This document shows positions 8,877-23,107 of a DNA stretch of 64,000 bases, piece after piece. The notes under the pieces were generated by a model that was not told the DNA's origin, made no database searches, and saw only the letters and a program-made list of their open reading frames with translations. The stretch spans positions 204,716-268,715 of the forward strand of contig JAHCAR010000003.1 in NCBI GenBank assembly GCA_019634795.1. Reading direction: 5' to 3'. The position numbers and the translations under genes were made by a program. How positions within the stretch are numbered: the first letter of the stretch is position 1; each line of letters opens with the position of its first letter. Source of the stretch: Dokdonella sp. Its GTDB lineage: Bacteria > Pseudomonadota > Gammaproteobacteria > Xanthomonadales > Rhodanobacteraceae.

Positions 8877-9272
8877 ATGAACGTGTCGTACTCTAATTAT
8901 GTGCACCGACCCAACCGACACCTGCCATCAATCTTGCGCGCCAGTTTTCTGGCGCTGCTGGTGCTTGGGGTGATGATCCGGCCAATGATTGGTCAGCTTG
9001 GGGCGCTGCATGCTGCTGAACATGTGACCTTGGGTAGCGTGAGCGAGCATGGGCACGACCATTCCGGCGACCGAGATCAAATGCCAGATCCCGATCACAC
9101 CAAGGGTGCTCATGGATTGATGCACCAGGGTGATACGGGTTCTGCGGCCAATATCTGGACTGCCGGGATTCAATCCCCAGAAGCGCCACCTGCGTCCAGA
9201 TTGCCGCAAGCCGACCTGGCTTCATCTCGGCCGCAGGTACTCACCTCACCGTTCCGACCTCCGATCGCCTGA
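8877..9272 (+). CDS. Small exported His/Asp-rich protein ahead of czcCBA
   Basis: 131-aa protein: basic N terminus, hydrophobic segment (residues about 18-45), then a His/Asp-rich part (EHGHDHSGDRDQMPDPDH) and a Pro/Ser-rich tail. Such small exported proteins often precede czc-type operons, and periplasmic metal binding is an inference from composition. It ends about 60 bp before czcC on the same strand. The ATG at 8877 has only a weak ribosome-binding site. A diverged copy of the first about 95 bp of this locus is found at 18,183-18,292, which shows that the 5' region was duplicated within the island. Confidence 0.6.
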   Translation: MNVSYSNYVHRPNRHLPSILRASFLALLVLGVMIRPMIGQLGALHAAEHVTLGSVSEHGHDHSGDRDQMPDPDHTKGAHGLMHQGDTGSAANIWTAGIQSPEAPPASRLPQADLASSRPQVLTSPFRPPIA

Positions 9273-9334
9273 CGCATCCAGCCGCTGGATAGCGGCATGA
9301 GTACTGCTGTCTGTCGATCTATCGGAGGTTCTCT

Positions 9335-10581
9335 GTGAATTTGCGTTGTCTGCTGGTCCTGGCCTTGGCCGGGACTTGCGGTGCAGTCCCGTCGGGACGC
9401 GCCGCCGAACCCCTGCGTCTTGAGGAAGCGGTCGCCCGCGCCCTGGCGGCCAATCCCTTGCTGGTGGCGGAAGCCGCTGAACTGCGTGCCATCCGGGCGC
9501 GCGCCCAACGCGAGGGCATGCCCCCGCAATATGTCGTATCGGGCGATTTCGACAATGTTGCGGGTACGGGAACGCTCAGCGGCGGCGAATCGGCCGAAGC
9601 CACGTTGCGCTTTGGCCGTGCAATCGAACTGGGCGGCAAGCGGGCCGCGCGTCAGGCGCTGGGCAATGCCGAAGTCAACCAGCAACAGACTCTGGCGGAA
9701 GCTGCCCGGATCGATGTTGCCAGTCGTACCACGACACGATTCATCGAGGTCGTCGCCGATCAGCAGCGTCTTGAACTCGCCGAAGAGCAGGTCAGGCAGG
9801 CCGAGGCCACGCGTCAGGAGATCGCCACCTGGGTCGCCGCGGCCAGGGACCCGGAATTTCATCTTCGCGCCGCCGAGATTGCCGTCGTCGAAGCCGAGCT
9901 GGCGCGCGAACATGCCGAGCATGAGCTGGCCAGTGCGCGGATGACCCTGGCGGCAAGCTGGAGTGCGCTGAATCCCGATTTTGAATCGGTCATCGGTGAT
10001 CTGCAGGAGCTGCCGGTTGTAGAGCCGTTCGAGACGCTCGCGGCACGCCTGCCAATGACGCCCGAGCAGCGAGCATTCCTGCTGGAGGCTGAGACAATCG
10101 CCGCCCGGCGCCGAGTGGCTACGGCCAGTGCCAAACCGGACATTTTCGTCACCCTTGGCGTGCGACGGCTGGAGGCTCTAAACGATCAGGGCCTGGTGAT
10201 GTCGGTGTCGATGCCGCTGGGCAGCCGGTCCCGTGCCGCCTATTCGATCTCCGAAGCCGACGCACAACTGGATGCCTCGGACGCGCGCCGCGATGCATTG
10301 CGTTTCGAAAGCCACCAGGCCTTGTTCGAAAAGTACCAGGAGCTCAACCACGCCAGAACCGAGGTCGAATCATTGCGCATCCGCATGCTGCCCAAGGCCG
10401 AGCAGGCCGTGGCGTTTACCCGTGACGGATTCAAGGTCGGAAGATTCTCGTTCTACTCGCTGGCCCAGGCGCAGAAGACCCTGTTCGAACTGCGCGAACG
10501 AGATGTCGAAGCTGCCGCCCGTTATCACACCCTGCTGGTCGAGGTTGAACGCCTCGCCGCTGTTGCCACGGAAGCCACGCC

Positions 10582-10585
<4 letters not shown>
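9335..10585 (+). CDS. czcC: Outer-membrane efflux factor (CzcC-like)
   Basis: 416-aa TolC-family outer-membrane channel of a Czc-type cation exporter. Signal peptide residues 1-24 end at SGRAAEPL. The two homologous halves each contain long alpha-helical stretches and the AEAELRAIRARAQ style heptads of the channel tunnel. GTG start at 9335, preceded by a good GGAGG ribosome-binding site. Its stop overlaps the ATG of the adaptor gene (ATGA). First gene of a five-gene operon (czcC, czcB, czcA, hupE-like, anchor protein). The likely substrates (Zn, Cd, Co) are inferred from the czcA membrane motif. Confidence 0.92.
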
Positions 10586-15735
<5,150 letters not shown>

Positions 15736-15746
15736 TCGAGGCTCGC

Positions 15747-16412
15747 ATGACACTTCCCGAAACCCGGAACCAGAACTTGCCCAGCACGCGGCAACTGCTC
15801 AAGGCCACAGGTCTGTCCATTGTCGTGGCTGCGCTGTTGCTGGTGACTCTTGTCCTTCCAGCCGAATACGGTATTGATCCCACCGGCATCGGTCACCGAC
15901 TTGGACTCGATGTGCTCACTGCAGTACCCGAAGCTGCCGAGCCCCAGTCGCTGACCGCGCAAGCAGCATTGCCCATCGCCACTTCCGAAGCCGATGCAGC
16001 AAATGCCGCGCTTGCGGCGAGGGCGGAAGCCGCCTTTGGCAAGTCAGAAAGCCAGACACTTGATGCCGGGGCCGTATCGGCAGCCACCGGGCCAGTGCGT
16101 CGAGACTCGATGTCCGTCGAGCTGGCGCCGGGCAAGGGCGCCGAGGTCAAATCGCATCTGAAGACAGGTGAAGGCCTGGTATTCCACTGGGTTGCCAGCG
16201 GCGATGTTGCTGTCGACATGCACGGCGAACGTGAAGGCGTAAAGGACGCGTGGACGAGCTACGCGGTAGAAACCGCACAGCGCGAATCCTCGGGCACCTT
16301 CGTGGCGCCGTTTGACGGCAGCCATGGCTGGTACTGGAAGAACAACAGTGCCGAGCCGGTGACGGTGGAAATCGAGGTCGTTGGCTTCCAGCCCGACCTC
16401 TACCGACCCTGA
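15747..16412 (+). CDS. Membrane-anchored periplasmic accessory protein of the czc operon
   Basis: 221-aa protein with one N-terminal transmembrane helix (residues about 22-42), an Ala-rich linker (about 65-105) and a C-terminal beta-rich domain (SMSVELAPGKGAEVKSHLKT through HGWYWKNNSAEPVTVEIEV). Proteins of this architecture are often annotated as transmembrane anchor proteins next to HupE/UreJ-like genes in metal-efflux operons. It follows the hupE-like gene by 11 bp. Its role is unknown; assistance to the efflux complex is inferred from the conserved neighbourhood. Confidence 0.75.
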   Translation: MTLPETRNQNLPSTRQLLKATGLSIVVAALLLVTLVLPAEYGIDPTGIGHRLGLDVLTAVPEAAEPQSLTAQAALPIATSEADAANAALAARAEAAFGKSESQTLDAGAVSAATGPVRRDSMSVELAPGKGAEVKSHLKTGEGLVFHWVASGDVAVDMHGEREGVKDAWTSYAVETAQRESSGTFVAPFDGSHGWYWKNNSAEPVTVEIEVVGFQPDLYRP

Positions 16413-16484
16413 GGAGGGTCAGCTTTGCCCCTGATTGCCACACCTATTCTGGCGAGTTGCTCGCCACTCAACTGGAGTACTGCC

Positions 16485-16745
16485 ATGATCCTACGTTCCT
16501 TGATTGTTGCTAAGCTCGCTACTTCCGCACTCTTGTTGGCCGCCAGCGTGCATGCCCACGATCCGAGCTTGCATGAAGACACCGCACCGCCAAAAGCCAA
16601 GGCAAAGCCTGTGAATTGCGAACAACTGGCTGATAACGATCACTATTCGAACAACATGGGCGATCCCGACATCAAGGCATTGAAAGCGCAATGCGATGCC
16701 GAGATGAAGGCCGACGCTGAGCCAGTGCCCTCAACAGGTAGCTAA
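16485..16745 (+). CDS. Small exported protein at the end of the czc operon
   Basis: 86-aa predicted exported protein. MILRSLIVAKLATSALLLAA followed by SVHAHD is a signal peptide with an AHA cleavage site. The mature part is charged with two Cys (VNCEQLADNDHYSNNMGD ... KAQCDAEM), likely a disulfide or metal pair. A GGAG ribosome-binding site lies 7 bp before the ATG. It sits 72 bp after the anchor protein and just before a hairpin. Function unknown; periplasmic and metal-linked by context. Confidence 0.65.
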   Translation: MILRSLIVAKLATSALLLAASVHAHDPSLHEDTAPPKAKAKPVNCEQLADNDHYSNNMGDPDIKALKAQCDAEMKADAEPVPSTGS

Positions 16746-16754
16746 CAGTGGCAT

Positions 16755-16779
16755 GTGCCGCAGTTTGGGACTGCGGCAC
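16755..16779 (+). terminator. Hairpin at the end of the czc operon
   Basis: GTGCCGCAG / CTGCGGCAC, perfect 9-bp stem with a 7-nt loop, 10 bp after the last small gene and followed by a TG-rich tail (CTCCGTTGTTGTTG) rather than a pure T run. Likely a terminator for the czc operon, and it may also serve the convergent EamA gene. Confidence 0.6.
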
Positions 16780-16862
16780 CTCCGTTGTTGTTGTCAAATC
16801 TCGTCTCACTCTGATTCGGGGATTGCATTTCCGAAGCAAATTCAAGCGAAAGCCTGAAGGTC

Positions 16863-17933
16863 CTAACTGTGTCCGTGCCGATGGTGGAGGTCCGGATAGT
16901 GCGGATGCGAGTGCTTGATCGGCTCGTGGGTGTGCTGGTGAGAATGCGGTTCGCTTCCATCCCACCCAAAATCATGTGCGTGCTGGTGGTGGTCATCATG
17001 TATGTGCAGATGCACGTGTTTCAGAGCCTCGTGATCGTGCTCATGATCGTGATTCTCACTAACGTGCAGCCAGACACCCAGCGCCATTAACGCACCGGCT
17101 ATCCAAAAGCCTATCTCTGGGGATTCGCTCAATATCAAGAGCGACAAGGCTGCACCGACAAATGGCGCTGTCGAAAAATAGGCTCCAGTGCGAGCCGCGC
17201 CAAGATGACGCAAGGCCAGGACGAAGGCCACAAGACTGATTCCATAGCCGATCAGGCCAATCGTACCCGCCGAAACCACGCGCAACGCATCCGGAAACCG
17301 CTGTCCGAGCGCCAAAGCTATCGCGATATTGATCGCGCCAGCCACGCCCCCCTTGATTGCGGCAATCTGAACGGGATCACCGCCCGACACTGCGCGCGTC
17401 AGGTTGTTGTCGATGGCCCAGCAAGCGCAAGCGCCGACGATGGCAAATGCTCCCCAAGGCAGACCTGCCGATGGGGCCTGGGACAAAGACAAGATAACGC
17501 CCCCGGCAACAATGGCTAGCATGCCCAAGAAGATGCGGACATCTACATTCTCGCGGAACACGATCCAGGCAACCAGGGCCGTCAGGACACTCTCCGTGTT
17601 GAGTAGCAGCGATGCCGTCGAGGCGGGGGTATTTGTTAATCCGAGCATCAACAGCACGGGGCCCAGCACCCCGCCGAAGAGCACCGCCCCCGCCATCCAA
17701 GGTAAGTCGCAATGTTGAAGGGCTGCCTCCGAATGCGCTACCCGGGGTCGCATTCGCCGGACTAGCAACCAGATGCCGAGTCCAAGGCCGGAGCCTGCGT
17801 AAAGCAACCCTGCCAGCAGGATCGGGGATATCTCGACCACCAGCAATTTAGCCAGCGGCGTACTTGCGCCAAAGGACAGCGCAGCAACCAATGCAGGGCC
17901 AATGCCCGGTGTTAGTTTAAGCCAGCTTGTCAT
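16863..17933 (-). CDS. EamA/DMT-family transporter with His-rich C-terminal tail
   Basis: 356-aa membrane protein: ten transmembrane helices in two EamA repeats (residues about 10-140 and 150-285), the drug/metabolite transporter fold. The last about 65 residues are a soluble tail with 23 His, alternating with Asp and Glu (NHDHEHDHE ... HVHLHIHDDHHQHAH ... HSHPHYPDLHHRHGHS). His tails of this kind are common in metal transporters or metal-buffered proteins but are not standard in EamA carriers. The gene is convergent with the czc operon. Metal export or sensing is inferred; the classical EamA role is metabolite export. Confidence 0.85.
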   Translation of the reverse strand: MTSWLKLTPGIGPALVAALSFGASTPLAKLLVVEISPILLAGLLYAGSGLGLGIWLLVRRMRPRVAHSEAALQHCDLPWMAGAVLFGGVLGPVLLMLGLTNTPASTASLLLNTESVLTALVAWIVFRENVDVRIFLGMLAIVAGGVILSLSQAPSAGLPWGAFAIVGACACWAIDNNLTRAVSGGDPVQIAAIKGGVAGAINIAIALALGQRFPDALRVVSAGTIGLIGYGISLVAFVLALRHLGAARTGAYFSTAPFVGAALSLLILSESPEIGFWIAGALMALGVWLHVSENHDHEHDHEALKHVHLHIHDDHHQHAHDFGWDGSEPHSHQHTHEPIKHSHPHYPDLHHRHGHS

Positions 17934-18182
17934 GCGGGCAATGATGCAGGAATCTGGCGCCAGCCGAGAAGTTGATGCCTGTCAACCACAGATGTTCGTA
18001 TTGACCACGACCGGCACCCTGAACCAGCATCCGGGCGAGCTTCATGTCGACTGATCAATCATTCAGACTTAGATCATGGCCGTCCGCGACCGATAGACGT
18101 TCATTGGCTAAACTGAGCAACACATCGGCGTACTGATAAAGGGTGGTCGGTGCTGATGATCAATCTCGTCGGTGTGCGCAAT

Positions 18183-18292
18183 TTATGGTTGTAGTCGAAT
18201 TGAATGCGTCGAACTCCTCTAGCTATTTGCACCGATCTGGCTGGCGGGCTGGCACCTGCCATCAATATTCCGCGCCATTTTCTAGCTTTGGG
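18183..18292 (+). pseudogene. Decayed copy of the exported His-rich gene's 5' region
   Basis: The otherwise gene-free stretch 17,934-18,314 contains an imperfect copy of 8866-8965. Blocks TGGTTGTAGTCG (12 of 12) and CACCTGCCATCAAT (14 of 14) are identical, with GCACCGA, CGCGCCA and TTTTCT also shared in the same order. Small insertions and substitutions destroy the reading frame (the ATG is changed and the hydrophobic segment is lost). I see no other feature in this interval apart from a 24-nt motif at 18,158-18,181 that recurs at 32,477. Confidence 0.7.
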
Positions 18293-18314
18293 GGAGCACC
18301 AACAGAACTAGCAC

Positions 18315-20105
18315 TCAGTCCGGTGCGCGCAACAAGACTTCATGGGGAAGCACCATCTCCTGGAAGAATTCTGACGCGACGCCCTCCTCGATCGCGGTGG
18401 ACAAGGTCAAGTGGGTCTTTGCGCGGGTCATGCCGACGTAGCACAAGCGCCGTTCCTCCTCAATTGGGGAATCCATGTGTGGAAGCAAACCATGCCCCAT
18501 GCCCATAATCCAGACGTAGTCGAACTCCAGCCCCTTGCTGCCGTGCAAAGTCATTAGTGCAATGGCGCGCGGATCGTGTTCCTGCTTCTTGTCGAAGCGC
18601 TCCATCAAGTCAATAGCTCGGATCTTGCTAGCGACATCACCTTGCAGACCGAGGATGCATTGGCAGGCTGCTTCGGCAATTTTCGCAGCCTTCTGCGAGC
18701 GGTCTACTGCAACTGTCATGCCGGCAATATGGTTGATAGCGCCTTCATAGTCCGCTTCGTCCAGCTTCTTGCTCACGGTCAATAGTGAGGCAGCCATCGG
18801 TGCCCAAGCCTGAAGCGCTTTCTTGTCGAGGTTCTTTTGCCAGTCCTTGGTCAAAAGGAACGGCACAGGACTATCCATGCCACGGGTTGCATTGGAAACG
18901 GCGCTGGTCAAATCGCGACAGGCCTGCTCTTCATGGAGATGCATGACGATGCCGCGCGAACCGCGACCGGCGAAGGCGCCTAGCAGGTTGCGGATCTTTT
19001 CGGGAATCCCGCCTGACCAAAAGTTCGGCTTGCCTTTGACGTAGTACGGCACATTGGCGCTAGTCAGCATGACTTCGGCGGAGCGCAGCACGTTGTTGGT
19101 GCGCGCGAGAATAGCGGCGGTGCATTGCTCGCCCTTGCGGTTAATATTGGGTCGCGAATTGAGGAATAGGCCAGCGGCTTTGGCTTCTTCTGCCTCATCA
19201 TAGAAATCCTTGCGGACCACTGCGCCGGGATCGGATTCGTTGGTTGTTATGGTTTTTCGAATGCGTTCTCTGTTCTTGATGATGAGTCGAATGGCGTAAG
19301 TCAGGACACTCGCCGAACAACGATAGGTGATGCCCAACGTAATTTCTTCGGCCTCAGTTTCGTCAGCAAAAGCGCGCATTGCCGTGAACCCGAGCGCATG
19401 GCGAAACCCGTAAATTGACTGATCGTCATCTCCGACACATGTCAATATCTTCCCACGGTCAACATGCGCCATGAGCCATGAGTACTGCGTGTGATCGACA
19501 TCCTGCATTTCATCGACAAGCAAGTGGGTACAGTCGATCGGATCGAGAATTCCTGAATGCAATCCGTTTGCTGCTTGAATGATCAAGTCGTCAAAGTCGT
19601 ACGCCTCCTGCTCAAAGAGAAGTTTCTGGTAGGAGATGAGTGCGCGGGCGAGTGGCCCCTTGGGATTCTGCGGCGGAATGCGTGACGCCTTGGCATCTGC
19701 CATTTCTTTCAAGAACTGTTGTTCAGGTTGCTCACTCGCTTCGGCCTGCCAAGCCCTCCGTCTAAGAATGTACGACTGGTCTTCGGAAAGAACGTTGAGG
19801 GGCGGCGAGCCTGCATTCTCGCGATAGTGTTTGAGTTGCTTCATTGCCAACGAATGAAAAGTGCCGGTGATGATGCGGCCACTCGCAGTCTGCCCCAAGG
19901 CTTTCTCCAAGCGCTCGGACATCTCCTTCGCAGCATCTTTGGTAAAGGTGATTGTGGCCACGCGGGCGGCGGGGTTGCTCTGAAGCAAGCGCTTGGCGCG
20001 TTCGACAAGGACGCGGGTCTTGCCGCTGCCCGGGCAGGCCGAAATAAGACAATGGCCCGGCGAGTCGACACCACGTTGTTGCTGAGGGTTGAGTAGCATG
20101 TTCAT
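18315..20105 (-). CDS. UvrD/Rep-type superfamily 1 helicase
   Basis: 596-aa ATP-dependent 3'-5' DNA helicase of the UvrD/PcrA/Rep class. Motif I ACPGSGKTRV (residues about 24-31), Ia ATITFTKDAAKEM, II LLVDEMQDVD (Met replaces the usual third residue of the DExQD box), III VGDDDQSIYGFR, V TLHGSKGLEFDYVWI and VI VGMTRAKTHL are all present, so it looks active. It is shorter than UvrD (about 720 aa) and lacks the C-terminal extension. The ATG overlaps the stop of the upstream gene (ATGA), but that gene is split by an IS21 element, so transcription from its native promoter is probably impaired. A role in island transfer, repair or phage defence is possible; the sequence does not decide. Confidence 0.9.
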   Translation of the reverse strand: MNMLLNPQQQRGVDSPGHCLISACPGSGKTRVLVERAKRLLQSNPAARVATITFTKDAAKEMSERLEKALGQTASGRIITGTFHSLAMKQLKHYRENAGSPPLNVLSEDQSYILRRRAWQAEASEQPEQQFLKEMADAKASRIPPQNPKGPLARALISYQKLLFEQEAYDFDDLIIQAANGLHSGILDPIDCTHLLVDEMQDVDHTQYSWLMAHVDRGKILTCVGDDDQSIYGFRHALGFTAMRAFADETEAEEITLGITYRCSASVLTYAIRLIIKNRERIRKTITTNESDPGAVVRKDFYDEAEEAKAAGLFLNSRPNINRKGEQCTAAILARTNNVLRSAEVMLTSANVPYYVKGKPNFWSGGIPEKIRNLLGAFAGRGSRGIVMHLHEEQACRDLTSAVSNATRGMDSPVPFLLTKDWQKNLDKKALQAWAPMAASLLTVSKKLDEADYEGAINHIAGMTVAVDRSQKAAKIAEAACQCILGLQGDVASKIRAIDLMERFDKKQEHDPRAIALMTLHGSKGLEFDYVWIMGMGHGLLPHMDSPIEEERRLCYVGMTRAKTHLTLSTAIEEGVASEFFQEMVLPHEVLLRAPD

Positions 20106-20337
20106 GCTGCTCCTGCCGCGGGTTTGTTGTGAGTCTTCCTGTTGATTTGATTCTCGTGGGTCTCGGCTATGTCGACCGTCGTGTCCATTTCCGTCTCAAG
20201 CTCGCACTGGCCTAACGCGCCGTCCCGGCCTTCGGCAGCTTCGGGGGCTCCGCGTTTTTCAATCTTGGCAGTGGCGGCTGCGGCCTTACCCGCGCGCTTG
20301 AGGCAGACGTTTGCGCGTGGACCTTGAAACTTGGGGG
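20102..20337 (-). pseudogene. 3' part of an ORF split by the IS21 element
   Basis: Continuation of the gene that starts at 23,107. After the element and one target copy are removed, the frame runs on without interruption as ...KFQGPRANVCLKRAGKAAA... and ends in ...NKPAAGAA with a TGA overlapping the helicase ATG. The intact protein would be 122 aa, rich in Ala, Glu and Lys. Family not recognised. Confidence 0.8.
20331..20337. repeat. Target-site duplication, left copy
   Basis: TTGGGGG directly abutting the left end of the IS21-family element; the identical 7 bp abut the right end at 22,968-22,974. Confidence 0.9.
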
Positions 20338-20372
20338 TGCGTATTTCGCTGATCGTGACCGCTCGTTTCGGT
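20338..20372. repeat. IS21 left terminal inverted repeat
   Basis: Starts TGCGTATTTCG and contains ATCGTGACCG and TTTCGGT. It aligns with the reverse complement of the right end with one 1-nt gap and a few mismatches. A second internal copy of GATCGTGACCGAT follows. Confidence 0.9.
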
Positions 20373-20429
20373 TGATCGTGACCGATCCAACCTGAGTCGT
20401 TGTGCGTTGGAGTTAGTGTACGTCAGCGG

Positions 20430-21188
20430 TCACGATGATGGGTCGGATTTGGCTTTTTCGGGTTGCTTTCGGCGCATCGATTCGCCCTTCAGGGCAATGC
20501 GGTGCGAGCGGTGCACGAGGCGGTCCAGAATGGCATCGGCGAGGGTCGGATCGTTGAGCCAGGCATGCCAATGGTCGATGGGTAGCTGGCTGGTGATGAC
20601 GGTGGACTTGCTGGTGCTCCGGTCGTCGATGACTTCGAGCAGGTCGTGGCGGGCCGCCTGATCCAGGGGCGTCATGCCCCAGTCATCCAGGATCAGCACG
20701 TCGATGCGCGCGAGCTGGGTCAGAAGACGACCGAAGCTGCCGTCGGCATGGGCCATGCGCAGCGTCTCGGTCAGACGTGGAACGCGTTGATAGAGCACCG
20801 GGAAGCCTTGGCGACAGGCGTGCTGGCCGAGCGCACAGGCCAGCCAGGTCTTGCCGACTCCGGTCGGTCCGGTGAGCAGGAGGCTTTGTCCCTGACGGAT
20901 CCAGTCACCGCCGGACAAGGTGGCGATCAGGCGCTTGTCGAGGCCGCGACCGGCGCTGTACTGAACATCTTCCAGACAGGCCTGGGCGTGTTTGAGTTTG
21001 GCAGCACGCAACAGGCGTTCGAGCCGTCGGCCGTCGCGCCAGGCGCGCTCGCGATCGACCAGCAGACCAAGGCGATCCTCAAAGGCGAGGTCCGCGCAAG
21101 CCGGCAGTTGGCGTTGTTCTTCGAGGGCGCACGCCATGCCGTCAAGCTTGAGCGTGCGCAACTGGTCCAGGGTGGGATGGGTCAACAT
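20430..21188 (-). CDS. istB: IS21 helper ATPase IstB
   Basis: 252-aa AAA+ ATPase, DnaC-like, that assists the IstA transposase in target selection. Walker [15 protein letters not shown] (residues about 105-112), Walker [10 protein letters not shown] and sensor-like STVITSQLP are visible. I start at MLTHPTLDQ because a GAAGGAGATG ribosome-binding site lies just before it. The gene lies 10 bp after istA. Intact, length normal for IstB (about 250). Confidence 0.95.
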   Translation of the reverse strand: MLTHPTLDQLRTLKLDGMACALEEQRQLPACADLAFEDRLGLLVDRERAWRDGRRLERLLRAAKLKHAQACLEDVQYSAGRGLDKRLIATLSGGDWIRQGQSLLLTGPTGVGKTWLACALGQHACRQGFPVLYQRVPRLTETLRMAHADGSFGRLLTQLARIDVLILDDWGMTPLDQAARHDLLEVIDDRSTSKSTVITSQLPIDHWHAWLNDPTLADAILDRLVHRSHRIALKGESMRRKQPEKAKSDPSS

Positions 21189-21198
21189 GACATCTCCT

Positions 21199-22767
21199 TC
21201 AGTGGGGGTTGGGTGGATCCTGGTAGTAGGTCGAGCCGCGCAGGTTCTCGTGCGCCGGACTGATCCAGTCGCTCTGGGTTTCCGCAACCGGCAAGGGTTG
21301 CTGATCCAGCCCGCCGCGCAGGATCGAGAGGACCGACTTGCGCGTGCGAGCACCCGTGGCAACGGCGCGTGCACAGGCCGCTTCCAGTCGTGGCGGGCCA
21401 TACTCTCGGGCCAGCGACAACAGGCCCAGGCAACTGCGATAGCCCATCTCCGGATGCGGGCGATCGATCAGCAGATGGGTGACGAGGTGCGCGGTCGCCG
21501 GACCGATATCGGCGGCCCAGCGCTGGAAGCGCCCGGGTGTCCATTCCCGATGAGCGCGATGCGCTGCGGGCATGTGCTCGGCCACCGTGGTGTGACGCCC
21601 GCGTCCCTCGGCACGTGCATGGCTCGCGACCCGCTGGCCGCCATGCAGGATCTCCACTGTCGTATCGGTGATGCGGGCTTCGAGGGTCTTGCGCACCAGC
21701 GCATGCGGCACGCTGTAGTAGTGGCCGTCGATGTCGACGTGGTAATCGATATTGACCGTGCACGGCTTGAACCGGGCGACTTCAAAGGGCTGGGTCGGCA
21801 AGGGCCGCAAGGCTGGGCGGTCGAGCGTCTCGAACCACTCCCGGCGATTGCCCGGCAGCTTTTTGAACGCGCGCGCATTCAGTTCGACCAGCAACTCGGC
21901 GATGGCCTGGTTGAGCGCGGCCAGGGTGAAGAACACCTGATGGCGCAAGCGAGCCAGGATCCAGCGCTCGACCACCTGCACGCCCACTTCGACCTTGGCC
22001 TTGTCCTGCGGCTTGCGCGGGCGCGCCGGCAGGATGGCCATGCCGTAATGTTCAGCGCACGCCTGGGTGGCCCGATTGAGCACCGGCTCATAGCGATCCG
22101 CCCGCGTCACCAGGGCGCGCGGGTTGTCCGGCACCACCAGCGCGGGCACACCACCAAAGAAGGCCAGGGCCCGACTCAGGCCGTGCAGCCAGTCTGGCTG
22201 CGTCTCGCCCGGCGTTGCGCAGGCATAGGTGTAGTTCGACGCACCCAGCACTGCCACGAAGATGTGTGCCCGGCGCAGCTCACCGGTGTCCGGATTGACG
22301 ATCGCCACCGTCGGACCGGCGTAGTCGATGAACAGCTTCTCGCCCGCGCGATGGATCTGGCGCATCGAGCGCCGCTGCGCTCCGGCATAGTCGTGGTAGT
22401 TCTGACAGAACTGGGTGTACTGGTAGGTCGCCTGTCCGGCATGCGCCTGGCTGTATTCCTGCCAGAGCAGTTGCAGGGTGACCCCCTTGCGGCGCAGTTC
22501 GCGATGCACCCAGGGCAAGTCGATGGCGGCGCGATCGCCGCGCACGAGCGCCGGCACCGGGCACAGGCGCGCCTGAATCTCCGCCTCATCCAGCCTCGCT
22601 GCTGACACCCCGTCCAACCCGGCAATCCGGGCCCGTGCCACGTACTTGCTGACCACGCCTTTGGACAGGCCCATCGCCCGTCCGATCCGCTCGTGCGACA
22701 AGCCGCACTCGAACTTCAATCGAAGTATTTCCTTGATGTCACGCATGGCCACTCGCGGTGTTGGCAT
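21199..22767 (-). CDS. istA: IS21 transposase IstA
   Basis: 522-aa DDE transposase. An N-terminal helix-turn-helix ([20 protein letters not shown] then [12 protein letters not shown]) binds the element ends. The catalytic rve domain shows the triad Asp in FIDYAG, Asp in [10 protein letters not shown] and Glu in [12 protein letters not shown]-terminal beta-barrel region follows. Length is typical for IS21. It is transcribed with istB in the same direction as the interrupted host gene. Confidence 0.96.
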   Translation of the reverse strand: MPTPRVAMRDIKEILRLKFECGLSHERIGRAMGLSKGVVSKYVARARIAGLDGVSAARLDEAEIQARLCPVPALVRGDRAAIDLPWVHRELRRKGVTLQLLWQEYSQAHAGQATYQYTQFCQNYHDYAGAQRRSMRQIHRAGEKLFIDYAGPTVAIVNPDTGELRRAHIFVAVLGASNYTYACATPGETQPDWLHGLSRALAFFGGVPALVVPDNPRALVTRADRYEPVLNRATQACAEHYGMAILPARPRKPQDKAKVEVGVQVVERWILARLRHQVFFTLAALNQAIAELLVELNARAFKKLPGNRREWFETLDRPALRPLPTQPFEVARFKPCTVNIDYHVDIDGHYYSVPHALVRKTLEARITDTTVEILHGGQRVASHARAEGRGRHTTVAEHMPAAHRAHREWTPGRFQRWAADIGPATAHLVTHLLIDRPHPEMGYRSCLGLLSLAREYGPPRLEAACARAVATGARTRKSVLSILRGGLDQQPLPVAETQSDWISPAHENLRGSTYYQDPPNPH

Positions 22768-22931
22768 CGCTCCCCCGAAACCGGGAAGGATGCGCCGTGA
22801 AAGTCATGCACAACGAACACAGGTGGGGCGTTTCGGTAAGGTGTGACCGATGATTCCGGAAACCGGGAGAAATCGGTCACGATCGACCGAAACAGACGGT
22901 CACACCTTAGCGAAATGACCGGTCACGCCTT

Positions 22932-22967
22932 ACCGAAATGGGCGGTCACGATGGACCGAAATACGCA
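22932..22967. repeat. IS21 right terminal inverted repeat
   Basis: The reverse complement begins TGCGTATTTCGGTCC and contains ATCGTGACCG and ATTTCGGT, matching the left end. Inward of it, three further TTTCGNT/GTGACCG units are spaced at roughly one-turn multiples. Confidence 0.9.
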
Positions 22968-22974
22968 TTGGGGG
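22968..22974. repeat. Target-site duplication, right copy
   Basis: TTGGGGG, identical to 20,331-20,337; together they mark the 7-bp staggered insertion of the IS21 element. Confidence 0.9.
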
Positions 22975-23107
22975 CGTTTCGAAGGGCCGTTTGGCTTTCG
23001 CGTGAGTTCCTGGATTCCTGGGCGTGGGTCTCGGTGTCCGGGAGTGACTCGAGAGCGTATCCGGGGAACTGGACATCAGTCAGGGCGGATGTTGTTTCGA
23101 TGGTCAT
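22968..23107 (-). pseudogene. 5' part of an ORF split by the IS21 element
   Basis: Starts at an ATG (23,107) preceded by an AAAGGAG ribosome-binding site and reads MTIETTSALTDVQFPGYALE ... ALRNAP before running into the element. Joined to the part beyond the element it gives a 122-aa uncharacterised protein coupled to the helicase gene by an ATGA overlap. The exact frame restoration shows the gene was intact until insertion. Confidence 0.8.

Larger units (their letters stand above)
20338..22967 (-). mobile_element. Complete IS21-family insertion sequence, about 2.63 kb
   Basis: Bounded by terminal inverted repeats beginning TGCGTATTTCG and flanked by a 7-bp duplication TTGGGGG. It carries istA and istB in the usual order on one strand, both intact. 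The ends contain several copies of a motif of the type TTTCGGT..ATCGTGACCG (two at the left end, about four at the right end), the multiple transposase-binding sites known for IS21. It interrupts a small gene upstream of the helicase. Intact genes, good repeats and an exact target duplication indicate a recent insertion. Confidence 0.95.
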
